DNA of 64,000 nucleotides from Malurus cyaneus samueli (Eukaryota > Chordata > Aves > Passeriformes > Maluridae): positions 83,013,564-83,077,563 of the forward strand of contig CM019215.1 in NCBI GenBank assembly GCA_009741485.1. The letters run 5' to 3'. Shown one piece after another: positions 25,700 through 37,400 of this stretch. The first letter of the stretch is position 1; each line of letters starts with the position of its first letter. A program made the translations under genes and the position numbers. The notes under the pieces were generated by a model. The model searched no databases and was not told where the DNA came from. It was given only the letters and a program-made list of their open reading frames with translations.

Positions 25700-26391
25700 G
25701 CTGCTGAATAAAATAGGCAAATGGAAACAGTATCGTCTTGCAGGTTTATCTGTCTAGTCAAAATCAGCTTTCAGATAAAGCAGTTGGCAGGAAAAGTATA
25801 GTTAAAAGATGATGGATAATGGAAAATACTTTTTCAGGGTGTTTGTCTTTTGTCAGATTGCTTTAAAAAACTAAAGTTGCATCAGAAAATTGTGCAGCGT
25901 GTTACAGGCACATACTCTGTTACAGTGATTTGTGGCCTCAGCTCATAATGACACAAGTACAGAGTATGCAAAAACTGAAGCTGGCATAATTTTCAGTTAT
26001 TTGAAAAGCACCATCATCCTGAGCTACATATTCCTTTCTGTGCCAAGTCAACTCTGAGAATATTGGTCTTGTTTACGAAAGACAAATCTGGGCTTCATCC
26101 CAAGAGACATGAACCTCACCTTTCACAGGCTGAGCTCCATGGCAGCTGTGTGCCCACAGGTCATCAGTGCAGAGGTACAGTACAGAGGAAGAGATGGATC
26201 CTAGGCTATGCTGTTTGTTCCTGGAAGATAAAAATTCTCCAAGCAACTTTAAGAACCAAATTTTTGAATTAAATTCAATTTTTAAAATGAAGTAATGTAT
26301 ATATCTTATTCAAACCTGGGTACAAGTTAGCTTGTAGGCTTTTGTAGTCCCCTGGCCAGGAATGTTCAGTTGTTTTGTATGCAGTTATGAT

Positions 26392-26400
26392 GGGGGGGGG
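26392..26400. repeat. G9 run
   Basis: Nine consecutive G in otherwise AT-rich intron, about 40 bp upstream of a CR1 fragment. It is a likely length-variable homopolymer. Confidence 0.9.
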
Positions 26401-26442
26401 AAGTTATAGAGATGCTGATGGTTGAATATTAAAACAATTAAG

Positions 26443-26545
26443 GAATCAGAGTGGTTTGGGTTGGAATGGACCTTTACAGATCGTTCAGTCCAACCCCTCT
26501 GCAATAAGCAGGATCACCCTCAGATACTCCAGATTTAGTTGAATA
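26443..26545 (-). mobile_element. CR1 LINE 3' fragment, minus strand
   Basis: GAATCAGAGTGGTTTGGGTT, GGAATGGACCTTTACAGATC and GTTCAGTCCAACCCCTCTGC are the complement of the CR1 3' terminus. Only about 100 bp is recognisable before the match fades near a T-run at 26563. The right end is approximate. Confidence 0.85.
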
Positions 26546-26839
26546 CCATAAGTGCCACAGGATTTTTTTTTTTTTTAAGCATGCGTGGTTAGTGTCACAG
26601 AAGATTGTGGAATTATTTTTTCCTATATGTTTCTCAGGTGTTGCTCAGAAGAGAAAGATCCCAAAATGCAGAAACTTATGTGCTCTGCAACCGGTGTTGG
26701 TACCTGAGCAAACTATTGCTTCAGCTCGTTCTGCAGCTTTTAATACAGGCTGCTTGCTGAAATGCTATTATGATTTTTTTAAAGCAAACCAAAATAGAAA
26801 CTACATCCTCCTGCAGAGTAATAAAAGAATAGTATTTTT

Positions 26840-26911
26840 TTCCCATTGGGTTTTTGTTTTGTTGGTTGTTTTGTTTGTTGTTGTCGCTGTTTTCTGGGGT
26901 TTTTTTTTTAA
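26840..26911. repeat. T/G-rich low-complexity tract
   Basis: A run of TTTTG, TTGTTG and T9 words, complementary in character to the A/C tracts elsewhere in the window. It accounts for the longest open frame nearby (26592-27059), which is therefore not credible as a gene. Confidence 0.8.
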
Positions 26912-27059
26912 TACGAAGTTACATGTAAACTTAATATTCTTCATTTTTGCTTTGTTATTTATAATTGCAAAATTTGTAAATGGCAAGAACTACTGCACTG
27001 GATTTAGAGTTGCTTTCCCTCTAGCTCAGAGTTCTTTGTTATTTGCTTGTAAATTGTAA

Positions 27060-30000
27060 ATTTTTAATTTAAGGAAAAAGAAAGAAAGTTGCACTATGTT
27101 TCTCAAAGAAGTTGTGTGTAAATTGTTGAATTGCCCTCAGGCTGTTTCACCACCTACTAACCAGCATCCTGCTTCACCTATGATGACATGAGATCTTTGC
27201 TGAAAAGCTGATGGTGGGTACAAACTACCTTTTTACTCTTTTACACCCAACCAGGAGTGTCTTCATGCCTAATATTTAAAATGGAAACCTCCTCTTTTCT
27301 GATCTAAGAGTCCAACCTTTTTCAAATCCTTCCTGTAGAGACCCACACTTCTGAGGCGCATTCCGGCATATCTGTAGCTAAGAGGCTGCTGTTCCCTGCG
27401 CTAGCTTATTGGAAACAAACTTGTGCAGAGCAGAGTATCCACCTGTCTGTAAAAAAATGGCTTTATTTCATAGTGAAAAGAATCAGCATCACTAAGATAG
27501 GGTGGTGTGTTGCTGTGTCCCTGTGGGCTGTTCTGCTAGCACGGATAGGTGACAAAAGCTGTAGCTCCTCCTTTTTCTGCCTTTTATGTAAGATCTGTTG
27601 TGGCATCCAATGTGCATTTTGTGAGGACCTTTCATCTTGGATGTGAAGTAGAGAAAGCAACAACTTCTATTTATAGTTTCCTACTTCAAAGCATAAGCTA
27701 CAGTGAAGAGGTTCAAAGGTGGGCTGGTCTCAGAAGCACATATGCTTCCCTGCAAGGATGGATGTGTTACAGCCATTTAGTCTTAATAGGTATTGCGTGG
27801 GTCACTTTAGAAAGTATACTTGCCTATTCTAATAACTAGGTTATGTTTTATAAAACTGTTCTGGAAAAATAAATGCTTTAGACTTTATCGAGTGTTGTGT
27901 TCTGTGGGAATAATTCAGACTTTGCAACGTGATAACTGTTTTTACTGTGTCAGACACTATTAATAGCATGTTCCAGTCATGATGTGGCTGTACCCCAGGC
28001 TCAAGGGGATTGATGGGCTTTTTTTGTTTGTTTTTCAAAAAAACCCTGGTTTTGTTTTTATTGCTTTGACTTCTTCATTGAGGTGTTTGTTTTGTTTTTG
28101 TTTTTTTTCCCTGGGACCACAGTGCCCATCTGGATTTGTATTGCAGGTGCATGCAGTACTTGATGTTTTGGGTTAGATCAATGCTCTCCTTGGTGTGTTC
28201 CTGATTGTGGCTAGAGTCTGATCCGTTCACAGGTTTCTCCCTCCTCTTCTTGCAGCAGAGGCAGTAGAACCGGTATTTTTCTCTTGAAGATAAAACAAAA
28301 CACTTGTTTTATAAGCTGGAGACATGATTTTGTTTAATGTGCCAGTCGTAATTGCTAATTCAGGCAGTCAAGATGACAGTCACTCTCCTCAAAAGCATCA
28401 ACATAAAAAGAACACTTTTCTGTAACCATCTGTCGTGCAAAGTAAGCATGAGCTTGTTTAAATCCTTTTTGCACTGAAAGCTGTAATTTCCATTTTATTT
28501 TTGAGTAATGTGCTAACTAATACTTTGTTAAGTTACTGGTTCATGTTTTGATTATTGGCTATTTGTGGATCATACATATCAAACCCACAAGCTGCTGCTG
28601 TTAAGGCTTTGTTGGTTGTTGCTTTTGTAGAATGCTGATATGGCAAATCTGATGAGTTAATATGTCATTAAAATGCTGCTTGGTCTAGTGAACTGTGCTA
28701 GGATGTGGGAAGCCTCTGTAACTCAGTTTATCACAATTAAGCTTAGGGGGCTTTTAATACATTTTTGTTTCATATTTGATGTGAGAATAAATTTTAAAAA
28801 GCAAATTACTATTTTGATACAACTTTATTAAAAAAAGAGAAATCCTAACTTGCATTTCATGATATCCAGTTAGAGAAACCATCTCTTTTCTGAAGGGAGG
28901 GTTGTGTGAGTGTTAATAATAATACTGTATTATTGTATTGTAGCAAAGGCTACAGTGCAGTTGTTGAAAAATGAAATTTAAAAGGTACCTTCTGAACTGA
29001 CTCTGCCCCTTAAGTGAGCAAAGCATTTGATAATCATAAAAAGCACAAATGTAAAGTTTTATTGTGAAAATGAAGCCATTTAATAGATGTCAGAATGTTT
29101 TAAAATACTAAACATAAAATTTAGGTGTAAAAATAAAATATTTTTGACGTTTTGTGACCCTGCTGACTTCCTACTATTAAATAACAACAGATATTAGATG
29201 CCCTAGGTAATTTGATCAGTATGCCTTAAAAGCAGATAGTGACTACTAAACTTTTTCCTGGTCTTCTGTACAATAAAACAGGAAACAATTTGGTTGGCGA
29301 CATAGAGGTGGAATGCAGTAGGAAAATGAAATGAGATAAAACTCCCTGTGGAGACGCAGTCTGCATGTTACACCCTGAAGGGATGAATGCTGATACTGTG
29401 CACGAAAGGCTTCTTTAGAGAGTCTTGGAATTTCTAAATATTTATTATGGCAGTATATAATGGCTGTATTACATAATGTGTTGCTGTTTCCTGCTTTCTA
29501 TATCCTGAAAATACTTGATAATTCAGCCTTAAGTTTAAATACTTCTTGTAGTTTCATTAGAGTTCTGCAGATAGGAGCCTTGGAGCAATCACCACTTTTG
29601 AAAAATAATATTTAGGAACAAAAAGAGATTAGTAGAGAACATATTCTAATTACTGAAATACTAGGCTAGAAGTAGCAGTCCTGAGTCTTAACTCTTCCCT
29701 TGCCATTATCTGTTGGGAAGTGAGAGCAAGCTAAATTTCTGATGCTCAAGGTGGTGCAATGCTCACTTGTTAAAATACTTGGAATTCATTGTATAGAGTC
29801 CTCCTTTCTGTTAGAATTTTTTTTCATGGATTTATGGTGTATACAAATAGACTGAAAATTATTTTCGGTGGCTCTTGTGTTTGCAATATGCAATTGTTGT
29901 ACATGTACAAAAGCTGATTCAGACATTGAAGAACAGAACCACTGTTTTTCTGTTTTTAAAATTTTGTTTCTCATAACTTCTCTTAGGATCCTTGGCCAAT

Positions 30001-33000
30001 CTTTGAATGTTCCTTTCCTCATTATTTGTCAGTAGCAATAACATGGTAAAATACAGAGGGTGAGCTATTTACAAAATTCCGAATGAAATGCTCACTAGAA
30101 CAACATGTAGGCAGCTCTTGGCTTATGAAAAAAATATATTATGCTGGTCTTACCTAAATGTTAAAATGTTTTCTTAAGCTTTCAAATATTTTGGAGGTGA
30201 TTGTATCATGAGAAAAGAAATGGGGAAAAAAAAATCTGTTTTCATGAATAATGGGGGATCTTGATATCCTGAATAATTAAATGAGGAAAAACAAATCTTG
30301 ACAATTGTTTCCAGAGTTGGAAAAGCTGTCACTTCCTAAAGAGATGCAGTTGCAGATAAAAAATTTTGAAGGTATTGTGTGAACACAATTATGAGCAGCT
30401 ACTTCATGCTCCAAAATTCAAGTTTAAAATAAGTTGTTTGTTCCAATTTCATTATTCCAGTCTGTGCCATCTTGAGCTGCAAGGAGTGTTCCTGAAGTTC
30501 CTGGAGCTACTTGCCATCTCATTCCAGCTGGGTGTGGGAAGACATAGCTGAGAGAGAATGTGTGTCAGCACTTCTCCACCTTGGCACTCACTACTGATCT
30601 AGCAAAGAACAAACTTTAGCAAGACTTAACAAGTTTTTTCACTGCCACCAAAACACCCTTTGTCCTTCTGTTCAAAGTTCTAAAGCCACAAGAGCAAAGA
30701 TGTGTTAGGAATTGTCTCTCACCCCATCTGGGACTCCAGACTATTTTTGTGAGAAGATGCCGTCTGCTGTTGCTGCCGATGGTTTTAGTGCCTTGGGATG
30801 AGAGTGTAGAGAGCAGTGTGATTGCAGCCTGAGGTTTGGAATAGGCAGCTGCATGATACCACAACTGGATCCAACAAATCTATACAAAAATAGATGCACA
30901 GATCCCACAAGAAGACTGACCAAGCAGGAGAAGGGGCTCTGGTTTCTGTTCTCCTAACCTACAGAAAAGCTACTGTGACATCAAGCTTCCCCAGATGAAT
31001 TAACACATTTTGATTCATTTTTTGGGAAGTGTGTAGCTAACTGGAAGGTCTGTGGCTAGAAATACCCTTTAATATGCTTCTGATGAGGGGATTTGTCGTG
31101 TTTTGTCTAGTAATAAGGTATTTATTGCTCAAAAGATATGTAAAAGAGTTTGGCACTTGCTAGCACATTGCTCGAACCTTAAGGAAGTAACCTCAAAATG
31201 TTTTTAACTCTATAGACAGATTTTACCTGAGCAATATGGACCTGAATTGCAGGACTGCAGAGTTAGAGTACAGTAGGAAGGTTCTTTTGCTTTTGTGGGT
31301 TTTGGAAATGGGTTGCTTCATTTTCAAGTGGCAAAAGAAGAAGCTTAAAAACTACTGGAAAGTCACAGCTCCTGATTTACTCAATTTACCCTTGTTCTAG
31401 CTATTCATAGGAAAGTGGAATTCATCCTCACTGTCTGTTCCAGTGACAATTCTTTTTGTAGACTTTTAAAAGGAGGAATTGTTATGGATCTCCATGAATG
31501 AGGAAGTGTTTATTATGGGTTTTCCCTGGCTATGACACAGCAGATATAATGTTCTTAAACAAATCATGTGAGATGGATGTAGTTAAGGGATGAGCAAACA
31601 TTTTTCTGTTTTATATCTGTGTGGGCAAGCTGGAGGCTGTTTTAAAATAATGCCCTAAATCTCTTGGGTATAATCTGATTACTTTCAAAATTTTATGTTG
31701 AACGAGCAACTGGAGCTTGCTTGTCATTGATTCATTTTTCTCTGGTTGAATGTTACCTGAAGGATAGGGGTGAACATCCTTGGTCTGGTGAGGTGTTTTT
31801 TTTGTGGAGGCCAATAATGAGCAGCATGACTTTTTTCACATACCTGGCTTACTGATCCCATCTTCCATGGAACCTGAAGAGGCATTGAGAGTATCCAACT
31901 ATTAGTCTGGTGTACAAGAGACAATTAGTCTGTTACTATTATGAAGATGGTTTGGAAAAGCATTTCCTAGATATCTGCTGTAAAGCCCAACCTTTCCTGG
32001 AAGTTCACAAGTGATTAAGATCCTTACATCAGTCTATCAGGCGAAATTTGTACTGGTACTTATTTTTTCATGGAACACTTTGACATCATGCTGACACAGT
32101 GGTTCCCTGATATTTGTAGCAATGGGCACTGTTTATCCTTTGCCTTTTTCATGGTGTATTTCTGCTGAGTTTCTAATTAAAAACACTTAAATGTGATCTG
32201 GTGCTGTAGACTGTTAGCTTGAGCTTGTGGATCATCAGAGGCCTATAAACCAGGGTGTGAAAATCAAAGTGCTAAAGAATAAATTCAATTTAGCCAAGGA
32301 GCTATATATAATAAGCAACAGCAACTGCTTTGCTGCTTGGCTTCATTTCATGAAGATGTAATTAGGAGCTTTTTCCACCCCACTGATCCCTCTTTTAACT
32401 GTGACACACAGATATTATATGGTTATCTAAACTGTAAAGCATTAAAATGTATGTTTTTCACCACTAAATATGAGAGCTTAATTAAAAATTTTGGATTGTC
32501 CTTTGTCTTTAATCAAATATAATGACCTGCTCTAATCCCTAAAGATGTAAACTACCAATTAATTTTGATTATATAAAATTAGGACTTCAGTTCCTCCCCT
32601 GAGCTTTCTATTTTGGCAGAAACCATTAATACAGTTCACTCAGCTGCAACAATCAAAACAAAAATTACTTACTGTTTAAGGAGCATGTTAGTATTAAGAA
32701 AATGGTTCTATGGGAGTAGATGAGCACATACACCTTCCTTTCATTAGAGAAATGCTTTTTCTAGGTCTTCTGATACTTGATGGTCAGTTTGTGCCAGATT
32801 ACTTTTTTTTCTACAAGTAAGTAGTAAGCTTGTAACAGTATTAATGATCTGCTCCACAATTTACTCGAATGTTTGGCACTTTGAGTAAAACCACAACAGA
32901 TGCTTGGGAAAAGTAAAAACCAACCAGCCAACCAGAAAAAAAAAAACCCAAACAAACACTCCCCTCCCTCTCTTGCCAAATTATATATATGAGAAGAGGG

Positions 33001-34380
33001 AGTAAAGAGAGCCTCTGTGTATATAAAGGGAGATGTGGGAAATTTAAAACAATTTTATGCTTGTGATTTAAAAACAAAACATCACCTTGAAATTTACTGG
33101 TGAGTTCATTCATGAAAAAATATGGCCAAAAGTACAAGAAAAGTTTCTGGCAGGTATTTTGGATGAGGGCAGATGAACAAGCACATATAATCTTCTAAAC
33201 AGGACAAAATGATACTGAGGCATCAGCCAGAACTGTTGTGTTTAGACAAGTATGATTTTGCTATTAATAACATTACATGGAATGCTGCATGAAAGCCTTT
33301 AAAGTGCAAAGTGAAAGTTATACATGTTTAAAGGTGTTGTAAAGAGATTTGCATTTTAACATCTGGAAAAGAGTAAGTTTTTGCACATGCAAAGTGTGTT
33401 TCTTGATGGTGCTTGGAAGCTACTGTCATCCTGACTCAATCATGCAAGCATAATTAATGCTCATCTGTTTAGGTAAACATGGTGCCTCACCTGATCTTAT
33501 CTCTTCACTGTATGGATGAGTGAATATTTAATTTGCTTGCCTGTCTTTACTTTTCCCTTAAACAGTAACTTGTATTAGCAGTAGTTTTCTTCCTGCTCCA
33601 TGTCTTTTATTTAATAGGATGGAGTTGTATGAGAGGTGAAAGGGCATGATGAGGAGAAAGCCAGTATTTTCATATCTTTTATATGGTCCTATCCTGTCAT
33701 TGAAGTTCACTTCTCACTGAGATAGAATGAGAATATTAAAGCACATATTTGGACTGTAGTAAAATGTGAGGGACAAGCTGGATTTCACACTGTGGTATCC
33801 ATAGGCTGTTGCCTCAAGGTGGGTTAAAAGATGGCGGTGCCACATCTGCAGAACAGTTACAAATAGGCATTTGTCTATTTTTGGGTGTTTTGAACAGCAC
33901 TATGGTGCATTTTCAAGAGGCATTCTGGCCACTGAGGAAAGAAAGCTTTCTGCTTGAGAACATGGGTCATCATTTAAATGCTATGCAAATATTTCCATGT
34001 TTGGGAGGTATTTTTCATATATACATTTAGATGCACACTGCCCAATAGCATAGACGGCTTGTTCCTGCCATACTTGTGTGGCACTGCTTGTGGTGCAAGA
34101 CTCTTTCTCCAACCACATTTTCTTGTAGCCACATTTAAAACTGAACAAATAATGACCAGTGTTCTGCTAAGCCAGTGTCCACATCAGGGGAGTGCTCCAG
34201 TTCTGCTTTACAAGTACTCCTACCAGGGCTGCTGGAATTCAGCCTATCTATTATGCATACCTTGAAGCAGTCTTTCTGGTATTACCAATCCAACTACTGA
34301 AATCCATGTGGTTTTAGCCATTGTTTTATTTTGTCTTTTGGTATTTAAGACCTTAAAATTAAACACTCAATGAAAGTGTG
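27060..34380. other. Intronic stretch with no recognised gene or transposon
   Basis: About 7.3 kb of intron 4. I see only T/G-rich simple sequence near 28017-28110 and an A/C-rich patch at about 32918-32960 (CCAACCAGCCAACC and poly-A), plus a 17-nt palindrome at 28918-28934 (AATAATAC-T-GTATTATT). The block at 30560-30960 is somewhat richer in GC but matches no family I know. Confidence 0.5.
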
Positions 34381-34387
34381 CTTTCTG

Positions 34388-34455
34388 AGAAAGCTTCTCA
34401 GAACAGTATCATGTCTGCCATGTGGGGTAGACATGATATTGTTCTGATTCTTTCT
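34388..34455 (+). ncRNA. Pre-miRNA-like hairpin, unrecognised
   Basis: The arms at 34398-34419 and 34426-34447 pair over 22 consecutive positions (20 Watson-Crick and two G-U), with a 6-nt loop ATGTGG at 34420-34425. After an asymmetric internal loop (CTTC against TT), a second perfect 6-bp stem follows: 34388-34393 AGAAAG with 34450-34455 CTTTCT. A 68-nt two-part stem of this kind is in the size range of vertebrate microRNA precursors and lies in sense orientation inside a GMDS intron. I do not recognise either arm as a known microRNA. Because the stem is almost perfect, the complementary strand would fold as well. A small palindromic transposon remnant is the main alternative. Structure is seen; function is inferred. 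Confidence 0.4.
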
Positions 34456-37400
34456 AAAATTAAAGAATCCTTTTTGTTTTTTTCATGGGATTCCAGGAAT
34501 GGAGTGTTTAAAATGCAATAATCTATCTCCCACTTCTCTTGTATTTACCTCCTTATTTACTCAAGAGAGTTTTGGGATGGAGTAATACACTAAAATTGGG
34601 TAAGGATGACAAATTACCTCATCCTGAGGTGTTTCAGTAATGCTCTTCTGCAGACTATCATAGATAACCCCCCGATTTTTTTGTCAGATTGACGTGATAT
34701 TCTGCTCTCTGTAGTGTAAGGGAAAAATAATATTTTGGAAAGATCTGCTGAACTTTCAACAGATGCTCTATGTACAGTCTAACTCATTTCTCTACTACTG
34801 GAGCACATTTTTTTCATACGTTATTGTAACATCTTTTAAATTGGCTGTTCTGTTCATAGGTACGTGATTAATGTGTTTCATTTGTTGCCAAAAATGCTAA
34901 GAATTAAATTTTCATCTCTTGAAATAAGTTTTAATTCCCTCTTCTAAGCAAAAAACACCTGTCAAATTTCTCACAAAAAGCTGAGACCAGCTGAGAAGGT
35001 GTGTTCTTGACAGAAATATTTTGAGAGCTTTTATTGACATGAAAAAAACTAACTGTAGTGGTGGCTCTGGTCCTGATTAAACTTTATCAAACAGCGATTT
35101 GCATTACAATTTAAGTAACTCTTTTAAAAAATGAATTTTCATTTGACTCTATTAGCATATCATACCTTTCAGCTGACTTCCATTAGCTTGCTGAGATTGT
35201 CATTTGGGTTTTCCAGTTATAAATTTAGTCCTACAAGCATAGTGTGAAATAGTGCATGGTTCCAGAATCCTGCCATAGGAAGCATTAACCTCTCTAGACC
35301 AAGAAAAGAATAAAGGCAGACATCTACTTGTTTTGACAGTCAGAGTCACTAAGTAATGAAATTCTTTCTTTAATGAAAGTAGATTTCTTGACATTTTCAA
35401 TGTTATAATATGTCTTTAACTGAAAAATGTTTCCTTTTTCTTCATTCACTTTCAAAGAAGAAAGCTAGAGAACTTATTAGAAATGTTACATTAAAACTTG
35501 TTATAGAGTGGTTAGCTGTTTCCATTTTCTGATCCTTTATATAAGTTACCCTTTAATTTTTGTAGTATGGACAGTCTCATGCTGTTGAACATCAGGTGAA
35601 TCTGACTTAAAAATGAAATACAAACTTTGAAAATGAGAAGCATACTAAATTGGGGTTGTGGGAGAAAACATATTTATAACTGAATACAACTTTGAAGACT
35701 CTTAGTTATGGTGAGTTTTTAGGATCTCTGCCATCAGTTGGAATTTTAAGAAAAGGCATAAAACTGAGGGGGATCTAAAAGTATATGACTCTTCCTGGAA
35801 ACAAACAGAATTATATTCTGAAACCAGGTAAGAACAGTCTCATCTCTACATGTTATCATATACATGTTCCTGAATTTTTGGACCCTTTGACTACTACTTT
35901 GAGAACTTAAATTATTCTACCATAGATAGTACAAAATTTCTGCATGGTGTAGCAGAAATTAATTTATTCACCACAGATGGGAGTGGGAGGTGGCTCTACC
36001 TCCTGCCAGAGCCAGGAAAGGCTGCTGCCTCATCCAGACTTCTCTCTGCAGGGCTGTAGCAGCCCACTTGGCTCTCCAGCCATCTGACAACACAATGCAT
36101 GGGCATGAATACTCTCATGGGGAGTTTTTTTGCTGCTCACCAACAATCTGCAACTTTAGACTGCTGCTGCCTAAAGCCGGCCCTGGTTCTGCCCCACTGG
36201 GATACCACAGAGATTGAATGTAGCTGGAGATGTTTGGAGAGAGGCCTCCCAGGGAATCCAGCAGAGTTTTTTTTCATGAATCCTGCATGCGTGTGCCATG
36301 TGCATAAGTTAACAGCAGGAGCTGCAGGTGGGAGCTGTATTCATTTTCTTTGTGCACTGACAGCCTAATGTAAACATTGTGGTGTAAAACCACAACTGTT
36401 AGCTTATATTCCAAGATCAGTGAGTCTCTGATAGTAAAAGTACATAAAGAGAACCAATAAAATCTTTGAAAGGCACATATAAAATAATAAAATGACAGCC
36501 AGTGAAAGTTCGGTTTTTCACCTAGCTGAGGTAGTTTGGTGTTCGCTTGCCAGCTTTCCTCCTTGTCTTTTAGAAGGTCTTTGTGAGATGGGGGAAAGTA
36601 GATTCAACTTGGTGGTGAGAGAGAAGCAAAGTGAAAATTTTGTTCTCTTCAGCAACTTTTTTTTTTTTTCCAGATATTTCAATCTGTTTTCGTTTGCAAA
36701 ATCCTGATGGAATGATCTTGAAAGAATTATGCCTGTTGTTCTTGGCATTTTGTGATCTTACTCCATGCGGTGTGAAGAACCTGCTGCTTCTCCCAAAAAA
36801 TATGAAATAGAATGGAGATTTATCTTGGATGTGCTCCAGTGTCATTCCTTAAACCTTACATTTTATGAGCTCTCCCCTTTTTCCTCTAATTTCCCTCCCA
36901 CCTTGCTCCTTTGCAATGAACTTTGCAGGGCCAGGCATTTCACTTTCTCCCTCATTTCTGCATGCAGTGAATATGTGGCTCCATGTAAATACAGAAAGAT
37001 TAACATGCTTGAAAATGGCAGTTTGAAAGTACTTTTGCGCTATACTGCCAACTAATCTGCCTTCTGACTCAGCCAGAGTCTCAGTGTATTATTGCTTTTT
37101 AGGGGTTTNTTTTTGAGAAGCATGGTCTTCTCTGTTGACACAATTTGTTTGCTTTAGGATCTTTCTAATTAATGAGCATGTGCTTACATAAGAGAAAGCA
37201 TGCAAATAAATATTTGACAGCTTATTAAAAGAAGTATTTTTAGCCCAATTTAACCCAATTTAATTGTGTATTACCATATAAGTTTCTTCTGAGCTGAGGT
37301 CTCAATTCCTAGAACAGCTGAATTTACCTTCTGGTTGAGATCTTCATGATGTGAGATTAATTTCACAAAGACTGACCTTCTGGACATGAAGAACATTTTT

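Noticed and set aside
25374..25761. Two overlapping minus-strand frames resembling membrane proteins
   Set aside because: Hydrophobicity arises solely from the G/T-only complement of the A/C tract.
26592..27059. 155-codon open frame on the plus strand
   Set aside because: Its middle is driven by T/G-rich simple sequence (poly-Phe/Val/Leu), it has no recognisable domain and it lies in an intron. It is not a credible gene.
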